Below, piece by piece: positions 50,650 through 58,210 of a DNA stretch of 64,000 bases. Source of the stretch: 20CM-2-65-7 sp963830455 (GTDB lineage Bacteria > Gemmatimonadota > Gemmatimonadetes > Gemmatimonadales > GWC2-71-9); NCBI GenBank assembly GCA_963830455.1, contig CAWHMT010000004.1, forward strand, positions 124,001-188,000, written 5' to 3'. Made by a program: the position numbers and the translations under genes. Under the pieces are notes generated by a model. That model did no database searches. It saw only the letters and a program-made list of their open reading frames with translations, and had not been told where the DNA came from. Every line of letters starts with the position of its first letter. Position 1 is the stretch's first letter.

Positions 50650-51723
50650 TCAATCTAACCGCACGCCTCGAGCGCTGCGGACGGCATCGAGGACGCGCTG
50701 CACTTGCCAGCCATCGCGGAATGTCGCGGGCTCACCGTGCGGAGTGCCGCCGCGAATCACGTGAATCATCTCACGCATCAGCCGCACGAACGAGCGTGCC
50801 CACATGTTGTTCGGCTTGGTCTGCTCCCAGAGATCGTCGGGCGCGGACACGTCTTCGAGCGGACCGCCGCTGGTTCCGAACTCGAGCTTGGTCTCCCCGC
50901 TCAGGAGCAGCGTGCCTTTGCTCCCAGTCACCTGCCCCAGGTGCCCCGGTCCATGATGCGCGACGGTGCTGAGCGTGATCGACGCGACGACTCCGCTCGC
51001 CGTCTGCAGCACGCAGCTCGAAAAATCATCCGCGGTCACCGGTCGCGGATGGCCCGCTTCATCGGTGCGTTGCCTGACGAACGTCTCCGCGAGACCCGCC
51101 ACATAACGGATTTCGCTGCCGCACCAGAATCGGCAGAGATCGATGAGATGCGACCCTACCGCGCCGAGGATCCCGCCGCCTCGTGCCGCGTCGAACCACC
51201 AGGTCCAGGGCGCGTCGAACGCTTGTGGTCTCCCGTCGCCGCGCAGGTACGGCTTGAGCGACAGCTCGATGTGGCGCAGCTCCCCCAGCGCATTCGAGCG
51301 AATCAGCTCGCGGGCGCGCCGGCGGTTCGGCTCATACCGCAGTTCGTGGTCAATCCACGCGATACTGTCGGGATGCTGTGCAGATGCTGCCACCATCTGA
51401 GCGGCCTCGAAAGCGTCGATCGCCATGGGTTTTTCGCACAGAACGTGTTTTCCCGCTTCGAGGGCGGCGATGGCGTAGCGGGCGTGCGAATCAGGCGTCG
51501 ATGAGACGATGACGAGATCTACGTCCGGCGATCGCGCCAGCTCGATGCCATCGCTGAACACGAGCGGCAATCCAAAGTCGCGCGCGACCGCGTCGGCGTT
51601 GGCGCGATGGCCGCTCGCGATCGCGACAGGTTTCGCTCCCGGGACGAGCGCGAGCCCGGGCAGCTGCACGCGGCGCGCGAATCCCGATCCGACGAGCCCC
51701 ACGCGCACATCGCCGCGCGTCAT
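50650..51723 (-). CDS. Gfo/Idh/MocA-family oxidoreductase
   Basis: A 357-aa NAD(P)-dependent sugar-type dehydrogenase. The Rossmann motif VGLVGSGFARRVQLPGLAL, then VSSTPDSHARYAIAALEAGKHVLCEKPMAIDAFEA (EKP motif) and the substrate-domain block GGGILGAVGSHLIDLCRFWCG (Lys/His-type GxxxDxxxH pattern) fit the family. No sugar is indicated. It overlaps the lipoprotein gene upstream by 4 bp (ATGA) and ispH follows 5 bp after its stop. Confidence 0.88.
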   Translation of the reverse strand: MTRGDVRVGLVGSGFARRVQLPGLALVPGAKPVAIASGHRANADAVARDFGLPLVFSDGIELARSPDVDLVIVSSTPDSHARYAIAALEAGKHVLCEKPMAIDAFEAAQMVAASAQHPDSIAWIDHELRYEPNRRRARELIRSNALGELRHIELSLKPYLRGDGRPQAFDAPWTWWFDAARGGGILGAVGSHLIDLCRFWCGSEIRYVAGLAETFVRQRTDEAGHPRPVTADDFSSCVLQTASGVVASITLSTVAHHGPGHLGQVTGSKGTLLLSGETKLEFGTSGGPLEDVSAPDDLWEQTKPNNMWARSFVRLMREMIHVIRGGTPHGEPATFRDGWQVQRVLDAVRSARGVRLD

Positions 51724-52217
51724 GGCGCGTGCGTGCAGGGCAGCGTGTCGGTTCCAATCGGAACATCGCGAGATTCGATCTGCGCGTGAATCCGGATTGC
51801 ATTCTCGACGCCGATACCCGTGCTCGTGATCCGGATCGTGGCGCCGTCGCGTTGAACCAGGACGCTGCCGCTGTCGAGCGAATAACCGTGCGGAGTGTCG
51901 TGAACGAAAAACCGGATGGCCACCACCGCAGCGGGGACGGCGGCCGTATCGTTGGGAATGACGATCGGTACAGAATCGGAGCTGAGACTGTCTCGGTAGC
52001 GCAGTCGCACGAGCACACCGCTGCCTTCCGGGCTCAACGATTCGAGCAACAATGAACGACCGTCACTGCACCACGTGGCGGTCGCGGGCAGCGACAGGCG
52101 AATCGTGTCATTGGGTGGAAACGCGATCATCGCGTCGAGCCGCCGCGGCGCTTGCTCCGGTTCATCAGCGCCGCAGGCTAAGGAGAGAAGAAGGGGGACG
52201 GGAGTGAAGATCTTCAG
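51720..52217 (-). CDS. Hypothetical lipoprotein starting at CTG
   Basis: A 165-aa predicted lipoprotein of unknown function. Reading from a CTG at 52217, whose last two bases form the start of the thioesterase TGA (CTGA), gives MKIFTPVPLLLSLACGA, a clean lipobox signal. In the same frame no ATG, GTG or TTG lies within 40 codons that would not put junk before it. The mature part is beta-rich (IRLSLPATATWCSDGRSLLLESLSPEGSGVLVRLRYRD). An ATGA overlap couples it to the next gene. CTG initiation is unusual and not proven. Confidence 0.6.
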   Translation of the reverse strand: MKIFTPVPLLLSLACGADEPEQAPRRLDAMIAFPPNDTIRLSLPATATWCSDGRSLLLESLSPEGSGVLVRLRYRDSLSSDSVPIVIPNDTAAVPAAVVAIRFFVHDTPHGYSLDSGSVLVQRDGATIRITSTGIGVENAIRIHAQIESRDVPIGTDTLPCTHAP

Positions 52218-52699
52218 CGCGGAGATACGGTAACCCCCAGAGACTGACGGGCCGCTTCTGGAGTAAGGGTGTGCGGGGCCAACGCCCCGATCAGTCCGCG
52301 TGGCAACGGGGTTGGCTTGAGCCGCTTCCGATCGACACACACCAGCACCATCCATCCCGCGGCGTCGAGCGCGTGGCGATCCGCGCGCATCACGTCGAAG
52401 TGCAGGGTCAGCGACTTCGTGCCGACCTTCCCAACGTACGCGGCGATGCGGAGCCGATCGTCCAAGCGGGCGGGCCAGTAGAATTCGCTGTGCACAGCTT
52501 TGCGAGGCAGGAAAATATCGTACTCGTCGAACATGCTGGCGTACGCCAGTCCGCAGTGCCGGAACAGCTCCGTCTCGGCGATCTCAAACAGCCGCACGTA
52601 GGACCCGTAAAAAATGATTCCCGCGAAGTCTACGTCCGACCAGCGGACGTACTCTTCAATGACGAACGGAGCCGGTGCTGCGGGGTCGGGGGATGGCAT
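52214..52699 (-). CDS. Acyl-CoA thioesterase, YbgC/FadM-like hotdog
   Basis: A 161-aa hotdog-fold 4HBT protein. YVRWSDVDFAGIIFYGSYVRLFEIAETELFRHCGL carries the usual D/N-W/F-x-G catalytic region, followed by SEFYWPARLDDRLRIAAYVGKVGTKSLTLHFDV. It should cleave short or medium acyl-CoA thioesters. It is the first gene of the operon thioesterase-lipoprotein-oxidoreductase-ispH-patatin. A perfect palindrome covers its start codon (52688-52704). Confidence 0.85.
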   Translation of the reverse strand: MPSPDPAAPAPFVIEEYVRWSDVDFAGIIFYGSYVRLFEIAETELFRHCGLAYASMFDEYDIFLPRKAVHSEFYWPARLDDRLRIAAYVGKVGTKSLTLHFDVMRADRHALDAAGWMVLVCVDRKRLKPTPLPRGLIGALAPHTLTPEAARQSLGVTVSPR

Positions 52700-52704
52700 C
52701 CCCC
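52688..52704. repeat. GGGGGATG palindrome at a start codon
   Basis: Perfect 8-bp arms around one G, across the ATG of the thioesterase gene. It may be an operator or a translation-blocking hairpin. Confidence 0.35.
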
Positions 52705-52719
52705 GGGGAAGCTAGGACC

Positions 52720-53148
52720 CTACGGAGAGGCGCGAAAGCCGTCCACGCCATAGGACTTGAGCCGCCGCCACAACGTGGTTCGGCTGATGCCGAGACGGCG
52801 CGCGGTCTCCGCGAGCTTGCCGCTCGTGTCCTGGAGTGTGTCGGTGATGGCCTGGCGTTCGCGTTCGGCGAGGGTGAGAGGACCGGCCTGAGGAAGAATC
52901 GCTGCTTCGCCGAGACTCTGGGCGCCGCTTCTTAGCGGCGCGAAGCGAGCCCCGAGACTTTGCAGCCGGTTGCGCACGTCGCCGTTCTGCCCGTCGATCG
53001 CCCGGCGCGCCGCGGCGTTGGCGTAGAGCATGCGACCTTGCTGATCGAAGATGACGACCCCTTCGCTGACGGAGTCGATGACCGCGCGAGCGAGCGGCGA
53101 GAAAGCGGCGGGGACGGTGCTCGTAGGAGCGAGAGGTTTGTCAATCAT
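52720..53148 (-). CDS. PAS domain plus Fis-type HTH regulator, without AAA+ domain
   Basis: A 142-aa protein. A PAS-like sensory domain (about 20-70: LARAVIDSVSEGVVIFDQQGRMLYANAAARRAI) precedes a Fis/NtrC-type helix-turn-helix (about 90-135: LAERERQAITDTLQDTSGKLAETARRLGISRTTLWRRLKSYGV). The sigma-54 ATPase domain that usually sits between them is missing, so it cannot activate sigma-54 itself. It may bind DNA directly. It is upstream of the thioesterase operon by 20 bp and may be co-transcribed. Confidence 0.78.
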   Translation of the reverse strand: MIDKPLAPTSTVPAAFSPLARAVIDSVSEGVVIFDQQGRMLYANAAARRAIDGQNGDVRNRLQSLGARFAPLRSGAQSLGEAAILPQAGPLTLAERERQAITDTLQDTSGKLAETARRLGISRTTLWRRLKSYGVDGFRASP

Positions 53149-53313
53149 TGGTCATCCTCATACAAATCTCAGGGGTCCAAGGTTTCATTCCGTACAGAAC
53201 CGGTGTTAGGGTCGTGTCAAGATGAGACTCGGTGGCCGGACAAAAGGTTGCTGGTTTGTTTCGACTTGCGCCTTTCCGAGCAGATTCCCATTATTGACCG
53301 ACAGGACAACAAC
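53149..53313. other. Divergent intergenic region between two regulators
   Basis: A 165-bp gap. A TTGACA on the reverse strand near 53215-53220 could be a -35 for the PAS-Fis gene. I see no gene and no clear operator. Confidence 0.3.
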
Positions 53314-53805
53314 GTGCCAAAAGACGCATCCTCAACCCGCACCGGGATCCTTGCAGCGGCTGTGCAGACGCTGCAACGCGCCGGCGTCGAAGGATTCACG
53401 CTGGACGCGGTCGCGCGGCGAGCCGGCGTCGTCAAAGGCCTCGTCCTCTACCATTACGGATCACGCGCACGGTTGCTGCGCACCGCCGCATCCCAGGTAG
53501 CCGACAGCCGCGATACCGCACTGATGCGGGCCCTCGCCACCGGATCGGGAATGGCGGGCGTCGACGCGTGCTGGGAGGAGCTTCGCCGACAAGCCGAAGA
53601 CGGCACCGCACGCGCGTGGTTGAGCCTGTGCGCGGCCGGGCTGATTGACCGATCGGCCAGGAATGACGAGCTGGAAGAAGCTGCTCGCTGGGTCGTGGTG
53701 GACGGCTGCGCGCTGACGCTCGCGTCCGGCGTGCCACTCAACGACGCACGCGACGCCTACAATGCTCTGTGGCTTGCCCTATTGGAGGTGACCGAGGACG
53801 CCTAG
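53314..53805 (+). CDS. TetR-family transcriptional regulator
   Basis: A 163-aa regulator. The N-terminal HTH is typical: TGILAAAVQTLQRAGVEGFTLDAVARRAGVVKGLVLYHYGSRARLLRTAA. The C-terminal ligand domain is short (LSLCAAGLIDRSARNDELEEAARWVVVDGCALTLASG). GTG 53314 begins the HTH directly. The longer same-frame reading upstream is noncoding. It is followed by a 4-bp overlap with the convergent helicase gene. Its target is unknown. Confidence 0.82.
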   Translation: MPKDASSTRTGILAAAVQTLQRAGVEGFTLDAVARRAGVVKGLVLYHYGSRARLLRTAASQVADSRDTALMRALATGSGMAGVDACWEELRRQAEDGTARAWLSLCAAGLIDRSARNDELEEAARWVVVDGCALTLASGVPLNDARDAYNALWLALLEVTEDA

Positions 53806-56363
53806 TGTCGCCGCGGACGCCGGCCGCCCCGCGCCACTCGAGCCCGGTGCCCGCTCCCCAAACTGCGGAGGCCGGACCGGAGCTCGTCGAGCGAACTCGC
53901 CCGGACCGCGTCGTGCTTTCCGCGCGTGACGGTGAAGCGCAGCGGCCGGTCGAACGGCGGCAAATCCCCTGGATGGAGCCGCCGCGCCTGCCCTTCCTTC
54001 AGCCGCAGCCGCACCACTCCTCCGACGCCCGGCTCGACATCGTAGTCCACAGGCACGCGGTCCCCGTAAAGGAAGACCGACGAGGGCAGGGCATCGAGGC
54101 GATGGCGTTCGCTCTCGGCGATCGCCTGCTCCGGATCGAGCGCGACGCGTGCGGCGATGAACGAATCCCACGAAGTGACGGCGATCAGTTGGGCCGCGAT
54201 TTGGCTCTTGATCTGCCCACTTTCAGCCTGCGCGAGCCGCCCCCCCGAGCGCCGCCAGTAGAACCCAAACCGCTCCAAGGCGCGGCGGACTTTGCCCTGA
54301 TCGGGATGAGGCGTCTCACCCGCCACGAATGCGTCCGCCAGCGCTCCACGAGCAGCGTCAGCCAGGTCAGCCGAGAACGGCGAGTGGAGGGGCTCCACTT
54401 CCCGCTCGAGCGTGAACCCGAAGTACTCCACCGTGCGCTCCAGCATCAGGCCTTCGCGACGGCGCTGGCGCTCGAACACGACGTTAGGCCGGCCGCGCCG
54501 CGCGTACCTGCGAATCGCGCGCTCCGGGATCTGCGTTCCTTCGATGCTGGCTCGGGGGACGCCGAAGCGATCGGCGAAGTAACGCAGGGTCCCGGCGATC
54601 GCACCCCAACTGCCGCAGACGGAGCTGCGACTCACACGCGCCTCTCTACCGTCTGGCGTCTGTTCGTCGATGACAAGATCGAACGGCATGATTTTGGCCA
54701 AAAGGTCAGCAAAAAGCTCCAGCGCTTTGCGATCTCCATACGGGAGTTTCGCCGGCAGGGGCTGCTCGAGCTGGCGGTAGACCGACGCGGTACCCAAAGC
54801 GATGTCCTCAATGGCCTTCACAAGGACGCCGCGTTCCTCAGCCCAGCGCTCGATTTCCTCTTCGCGGAACAGGTGGCGGGGGAGACCGTACACCTCGCCC
54901 AGATAGCCGTTCTTGTTCACCGCCTCGGCGTAGACGTTGTACGCCGTGATGTGATCGGAGCCTGGCACGATCAGGCCGGCGAGCTGGCGCTCCTCGCGTG
55001 TCATGCGATGCAGGGACTCGATGTTGGAAGCGACCGCGACGATCGGCACGAGCCCCGGGTCAGCGTGGTAGAGCAGCTCACCCCAGGGGCGCTCTACCGG
55101 CATCGCCTCGACTTCACGGCCGTAAGTCGTTAAGCGGCCGTGCTCTATGAGTCCACGCTCCGTGAGCAGCGCGACGCTGCTCTTGTACGCTCGCCGGTCG
55201 AGCGGCACGGGAAGGTCCAGCTCGGTCGCGTCCACCCCGATGGCGGCGCAGGTGATAGCCACGCGTTCGGCGTCCCCCGCGAGCTGGAACTCAGGTGCCG
55301 TGGGGCGCAGGTCTTCGAAGGCCAGGTCGCGGTCGCTGAGGATATAGACCTCGCCCTGCTGGACCCTCCCATGCACGCGCCCCGCCATCTGCAGGATCTC
55401 GTTCGCACCGAGGTACGCCCGTGTCAGGACGTTCTTGCCGCGCTCCACCACGTTGGTGTAGCGGGCATCGTAGATCACCACTGTATCGAGGCCGCGGATA
55501 TTGAGCGCCGATTGACCGGCTGCGGTCATCGCCAGCAGGAACGGACGTTTGACCAAACCGTCAAGAAACGGCCGAATGACACGAATCGGCTCGCCCCCAT
55601 GGTAGAAGGCCGTGGCCAGGTTGGGCCACCGATCGCCAAGCTCCTTGGCGATCTGCTCGACCTCCGCACGTGTGGGGACGAAGACTGCCACGCCGCGGCG
55701 CTCGCGCATGACCCGCTTGATGACGCGGTCATTGAGAAACTCGAGCGGTTGCTCGGCCAGGACATTCACCTGCGCCGCTTTGGCGGGATCGAAGGCCCGC
55801 GTTTCCAGCACTTCGGCTGACTTGAGGTACTCCGAATAGAAGCTCGGATCGACCGTCGCCGACAGCCAAATGAACCGGCAGCTGGCACGCTTGCCGAGCG
55901 CCAGGCACAGTTCCATCTCGGCAGAGGTCTGGTGGATTTCGTCCACCACCAGGGTGTCTTGCGACGTGATGAGCCCGTCCTGGAACCAGCGGCGGGCGAT
56001 CCCGGTGGTGATGATGACGACGTTCCAGGTCGGCGTTTCGGGCGTGGCTTCGCGCTCGCGATTGACGACGCCGACCTTGAGCGGAGCCTTGAGAATTGTC
56101 TCCGCCATGCTGCGGATGGCGAGCGTCTTCCCAGTGCCCGTGCCCGCGACGATCCCGAACCCCTGACCCGACGTCGCCAGGCGCCGGATATCACTGCCGT
56201 GCTCGCGCTCGAGCAACGTTTCCAGCTTGAGACCCAGCGCTAGCTCGATCGTCTCACACGCCGCCCGCGTGGGGGCAATGACAATGACTCGGCCTGTCGG
56301 TGGCTCGGCAGCGAGGAACGCCTGAGGATCGGGGGGAAGAGAATGATCGCGGGAGATGCGCAC
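53802..56363 (-). CDS. Divergent DEAH-box helicase (HrpA/HrpB-like)
   Basis: An 853-aa superfamily 2 ATPase. Walker A is GIVAGTGTGKTLAIRS (about 73-80), motif II VVDEIHQTS (141-144), motif III LSATVDP, and motif VI QMAGRVHGRVQ. A long C-terminal region follows, with ERAIRRYARRGRPNV and DYDVEPGVGGVVRLRLKEGQARRLHPGD, which recalls the HrpB C-terminal domain. Before Walker A lies an unusual extra strand (VIVIAPTRAACETIELALGLKL). RNA helicase or DNA helicase cannot be told apart. The GTG at 56363 has TATATT 5 nt upstream. Confidence 0.78.
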   Translation of the reverse strand: MRISRDHSLPPDPQAFLAAEPPTGRVIVIAPTRAACETIELALGLKLETLLEREHGSDIRRLATSGQGFGIVAGTGTGKTLAIRSMAETILKAPLKVGVVNREREATPETPTWNVVIITTGIARRWFQDGLITSQDTLVVDEIHQTSAEMELCLALGKRASCRFIWLSATVDPSFYSEYLKSAEVLETRAFDPAKAAQVNVLAEQPLEFLNDRVIKRVMRERRGVAVFVPTRAEVEQIAKELGDRWPNLATAFYHGGEPIRVIRPFLDGLVKRPFLLAMTAAGQSALNIRGLDTVVIYDARYTNVVERGKNVLTRAYLGANEILQMAGRVHGRVQQGEVYILSDRDLAFEDLRPTAPEFQLAGDAERVAITCAAIGVDATELDLPVPLDRRAYKSSVALLTERGLIEHGRLTTYGREVEAMPVERPWGELLYHADPGLVPIVAVASNIESLHRMTREERQLAGLIVPGSDHITAYNVYAEAVNKNGYLGEVYGLPRHLFREEEIERWAEERGVLVKAIEDIALGTASVYRQLEQPLPAKLPYGDRKALELFADLLAKIMPFDLVIDEQTPDGREARVSRSSVCGSWGAIAGTLRYFADRFGVPRASIEGTQIPERAIRRYARRGRPNVVFERQRRREGLMLERTVEYFGFTLEREVEPLHSPFSADLADAARGALADAFVAGETPHPDQGKVRRALERFGFYWRRSGGRLAQAESGQIKSQIAAQLIAVTSWDSFIAARVALDPEQAIAESERHRLDALPSSVFLYGDRVPVDYDVEPGVGGVVRLRLKEGQARRLHPGDLPPFDRPLRFTVTRGKHDAVRASSLDELRSGLRSLGSGHRARVARGGRRPRRH

Positions 56364-56368
56364 TACTG

Positions 56369-56374
56369 AATATA
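56369..56374 (-). promoter_or_regulatory. Likely -10 (TATATT) of the DEAH helicase gene
   Basis: TATATT on the reverse strand 5 nt before GTG 56363, leaderless spacing. It lies just downstream of the hairpin at 56380-56406. Confidence 0.4.
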
Positions 56375-56379
56375 GAAGC

Positions 56380-56406
56380 CCCCCTCTCCGCAGCGCGGAG
56401 AGGGGG
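56380..56406. repeat. 12-bp hairpin (ccccctctccgc), REP-like
   Basis: A perfect 12-bp stem with a 3-nt loop, followed by gacctggggtgggg. No T-run on either side. It separates the Tyr-rich gene from the DEAH helicase promoter. Such C-rich hairpins are scattered in many GC-rich genomes. Confidence 0.6.
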
Positions 56407-56420
56407 ACCTGGGGTGGGGC

Positions 56421-56711
56421 CTAATGGCCGCGATGATACCGGCGGTATTTGCGATGCGGCGTTACGACGACGACGCGCGGTTCGGGAAAGTAGCGCGGGG
56501 CGACAACGACAACCGGCGCGCGGTGGTAGTACGGACGATACTGGTAGTAGTAAGGACGCGCGTATCGATGGTAGTACGGCTGCCCGATCACGACGTGGCC
56601 ATTGAAGTAGGGATCGCCGAAGCTGACGGAGACCCCAACACGCGTTTGGGCCTGCGCAATACCACTCGCCAATCCCAGCAGCAATCCGACAATGACGAAG
56701 ATCCGTTTCAT
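56421..56711 (-). CDS. Small exported Tyr/His/Arg-rich protein
   Basis: A 96-aa exported protein. A signal peptide (MKRIFVIVGLLLGLASGIAQAQ) is followed by GVSVSFGDPYFNGHVVIGQPYY and a low-complexity part made of Tyr, Arg, His, Pro and Val (RYARPYYYQYRPYYHRAPVVVVAP). GGAGG lies 6 nt before the ATG, one of the better ribosome sites here. Similar short YxRxY/VVVAPR proteins occur in many proteobacteria and acidobacteria without known function. Confidence 0.7.
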   Translation of the reverse strand: MKRIFVIVGLLLGLASGIAQAQTRVGVSVSFGDPYFNGHVVIGQPYYHRYARPYYYQYRPYYHRAPVVVVAPRYFPEPRVVVVTPHRKYRRYHRGH

Positions 56712-56843
56712 AGCTGCCTCCTTTTGCCGCCGCATTAACGGAAGGAGCATGCCACTACACTGGAATCCGTAAGTAGCTGCTGGGTAACGAGTTAGTTTGG
56801 AATGGCGAGGTCTGCTTGTCCTACAACAGCGACAACTGTCCGT

Positions 56844-57911
56844 TCAGTCTCCGAAGCTGGTTCCGAGATCGCGCGCGGTCGCAATCGTATCTGAGTCGAG
56901 CGGCACGCGCTTCGGCGTGGTGATGGCATCCGCCAGCAGGACGGAAGCGATGCGCGGCGGTTGCAGCGCAACCATCATCCCGAACTTGCCCTCGGCGACG
57001 AGACGCACGGCCGCAGCCCCGAACCGCAGTGCGAGCAGCCGGTCGAACGTTGTCGGACCGCCGCCGCGCTGGAGATGTCCGAGCACCAGCGAGCGCGATT
57101 CCTTCCCCGTCATCTGCTCGATCGAGTGCGCCAGCTTATCGGCAATGCCGCCGAGGCGCGCGTGCTCGGGATCGATGAGTGACACCGTGCCACCTTTAGG
57201 AACGGCGCCCTCGGCGGCAACGACGATGCTGAAGTGACGGCCTTCGGCTTCCCGACGCCGAATCTTGTCGCACACCTTGTCAATGTCGAACGGGATTTCG
57301 GGAATGAGGATGACGTCCGCCGAGCCGGCGACGCCGGCGTTCAGTGCGATGAAGCCGGCGTGGCGCCCCATGACCTCGACCACCATGACGCGCTCATGGC
57401 TCTCCGCCGTGGAGTGCAGCTTGTCGATCGCGTCGGTGGCCGTCGCGACCGCGGTATCGAAGCCGAAGGTTGCAGCCGTGCCTTCTACGTCATTGTCGAT
57501 CGTCTTGGGAACGCCGACGACCGGCAATCCTCTCCTCCACAGCTCATACGCGATCCCGAGCGTTCCCTCGCCGCCGATGGCGATCAAGGCGTCGAACCGG
57601 TAAGCTCGGAATGACTCGAACAGCTCCGGCGTGCGGTCGCGCTCCTCCCAGGTGCCGTCCGGTCGCTGACGCCGCCACTTGAGGGGATTGCCGCGGTTCG
57701 ACGCACCCAGGATGGTTCCGCCGAGATGGGTGATGCCGCGGACCTCCTGCGGGCCGAGCGGCATCGGCGGCTCCTCGCCGAGCAGACTGCCGAATCCGCG
57801 TCTGATCCCGAAGCATTCCCAGCCGCGATGCACGGCAGCGAGGACGGCGGCGCGGATGACGGCATTCAACCCGGGAGCGTCACCCCCGCCGGTGGAGATG
57901 GCGAGCCTCAC
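56844..57911 (-). CDS. pfkA: ATP-dependent 6-phosphofructokinase
   Basis: A 355-aa glycolytic kinase. The GGEGT motif (113-117) has Gly in the position that selects ATP. PKTIDND (about 135-141) has a Lys often seen in PPi enzymes, a combination known from actinobacterial ATP-PFKs. The catalytic Asp is Asp139. Other blocks: STGGGDAPGLNAVIRA, MVVEVMGRHAGFIALNAGVAGSADVILIPE, LGHLQRGGGPTTFDRLLALRFGAAAV. The GTG (57911) and the selenoprotein stop overlap (GTGA), so translation is coupled to the upstream SelW-like gene. Confidence 0.92.
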   Translation of the reverse strand: MRLAISTGGGDAPGLNAVIRAAVLAAVHRGWECFGIRRGFGSLLGEEPPMPLGPQEVRGITHLGGTILGASNRGNPLKWRRQRPDGTWEERDRTPELFESFRAYRFDALIAIGGEGTLGIAYELWRRGLPVVGVPKTIDNDVEGTAATFGFDTAVATATDAIDKLHSTAESHERVMVVEVMGRHAGFIALNAGVAGSADVILIPEIPFDIDKVCDKIRRREAEGRHFSIVVAAEGAVPKGGTVSLIDPEHARLGGIADKLAHSIEQMTGKESRSLVLGHLQRGGGPTTFDRLLALRFGAAAVRLVAEGKFGMMVALQPPRIASVLLADAITTPKRVPLDSDTIATARDLGTSFGD

Positions 57912-58147
57912 CGCTGCGGGGCGGTCCTTTCGCGAATCAGGCGCACCACTTCACCTGCTTCGGCGTGGCGTTTCAAGGATTTCTTGGAGAAGATGCGGCG
58001 CCCGTCGACCTCCACTTCAAAGACGCCACCGGACGATTGGATCAGACGCACTTCGGCGTGAGGGTAGGCGTCGCGGATCTCGGCCGCCAGACCGGTGGCC
58101 CGAGGTTCGTAGTTTCAAATGACGCAGTATTCAATCGTGACGGTCAT
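57908..58147 (-). CDS. SelW/Rdx-family selenoprotein (in-frame UGA as Sec)
   Basis: A 79-codon gene that stop-based prediction would miss. From ATG 58147 it reads MTVTIEYCVI-U-NYEPRATGLAAEI, with codon 11 TGA (58117-58115) at the redox position, giving the CxxU motif (Cys8-Sec11) of SelW/SelT-like Rdx proteins. The C-terminal half, RLIQSSGGVFEVEVDGRRIFSKKSLKRHAEAGEVVRLIRER, has the family FEVxVDGxxIFSKK block. A hairpin starting 10 nt after the UGA and having GGTCT in its loop region resembles the E. coli fdhF SECIS. TATCGT stands 7 nt before the ATG (possible leaderless start). It likely works with thioredoxin or glutathione. The selenium machinery is not in this window. Confidence 0.85.
58079..58104 (-). 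promoter_or_regulatory. SECIS-like stem-loop of the SelW-like gene
   Basis: On the reverse strand: CTCGG, GCCA, loop CCGGTC, TGGC, a GG bulge, then CCGAG. The apical loop begins 20 nt after the TGA, within the range known for bacterial SECIS. The loop region contains GGTCT as in fdhF. Confidence 0.65.
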
Positions 58148-58154
58148 GGCGTGA

Positions 58155-58160
58155 ACGATA
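58155..58160 (-). promoter_or_regulatory. Possible -10 (TATCGT) of the SelW-pfkA operon
   Basis: TAnnnT on the reverse strand, 7 nt before ATG 58147, as at other leaderless-type starts in the window. Confidence 0.35.
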
Positions 58161-58210
58161 GTCGCGCTTGACACACCGCGCCACGGCGCCGACCTTGCGC
58201 GAAACCTTCT

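Noticed and set aside
56380..56406. 12-bp hairpin as an intrinsic terminator
   Set aside because: There is no T-run on either strand after the stem, so it is more likely a REP-like or protective hairpin.
58168..58196. TTGACA-N17-GACCTT as promoter of the methyl-accepting gene
   Set aside because: The -35 is perfect but the -10 is too weak to claim without transcript data.
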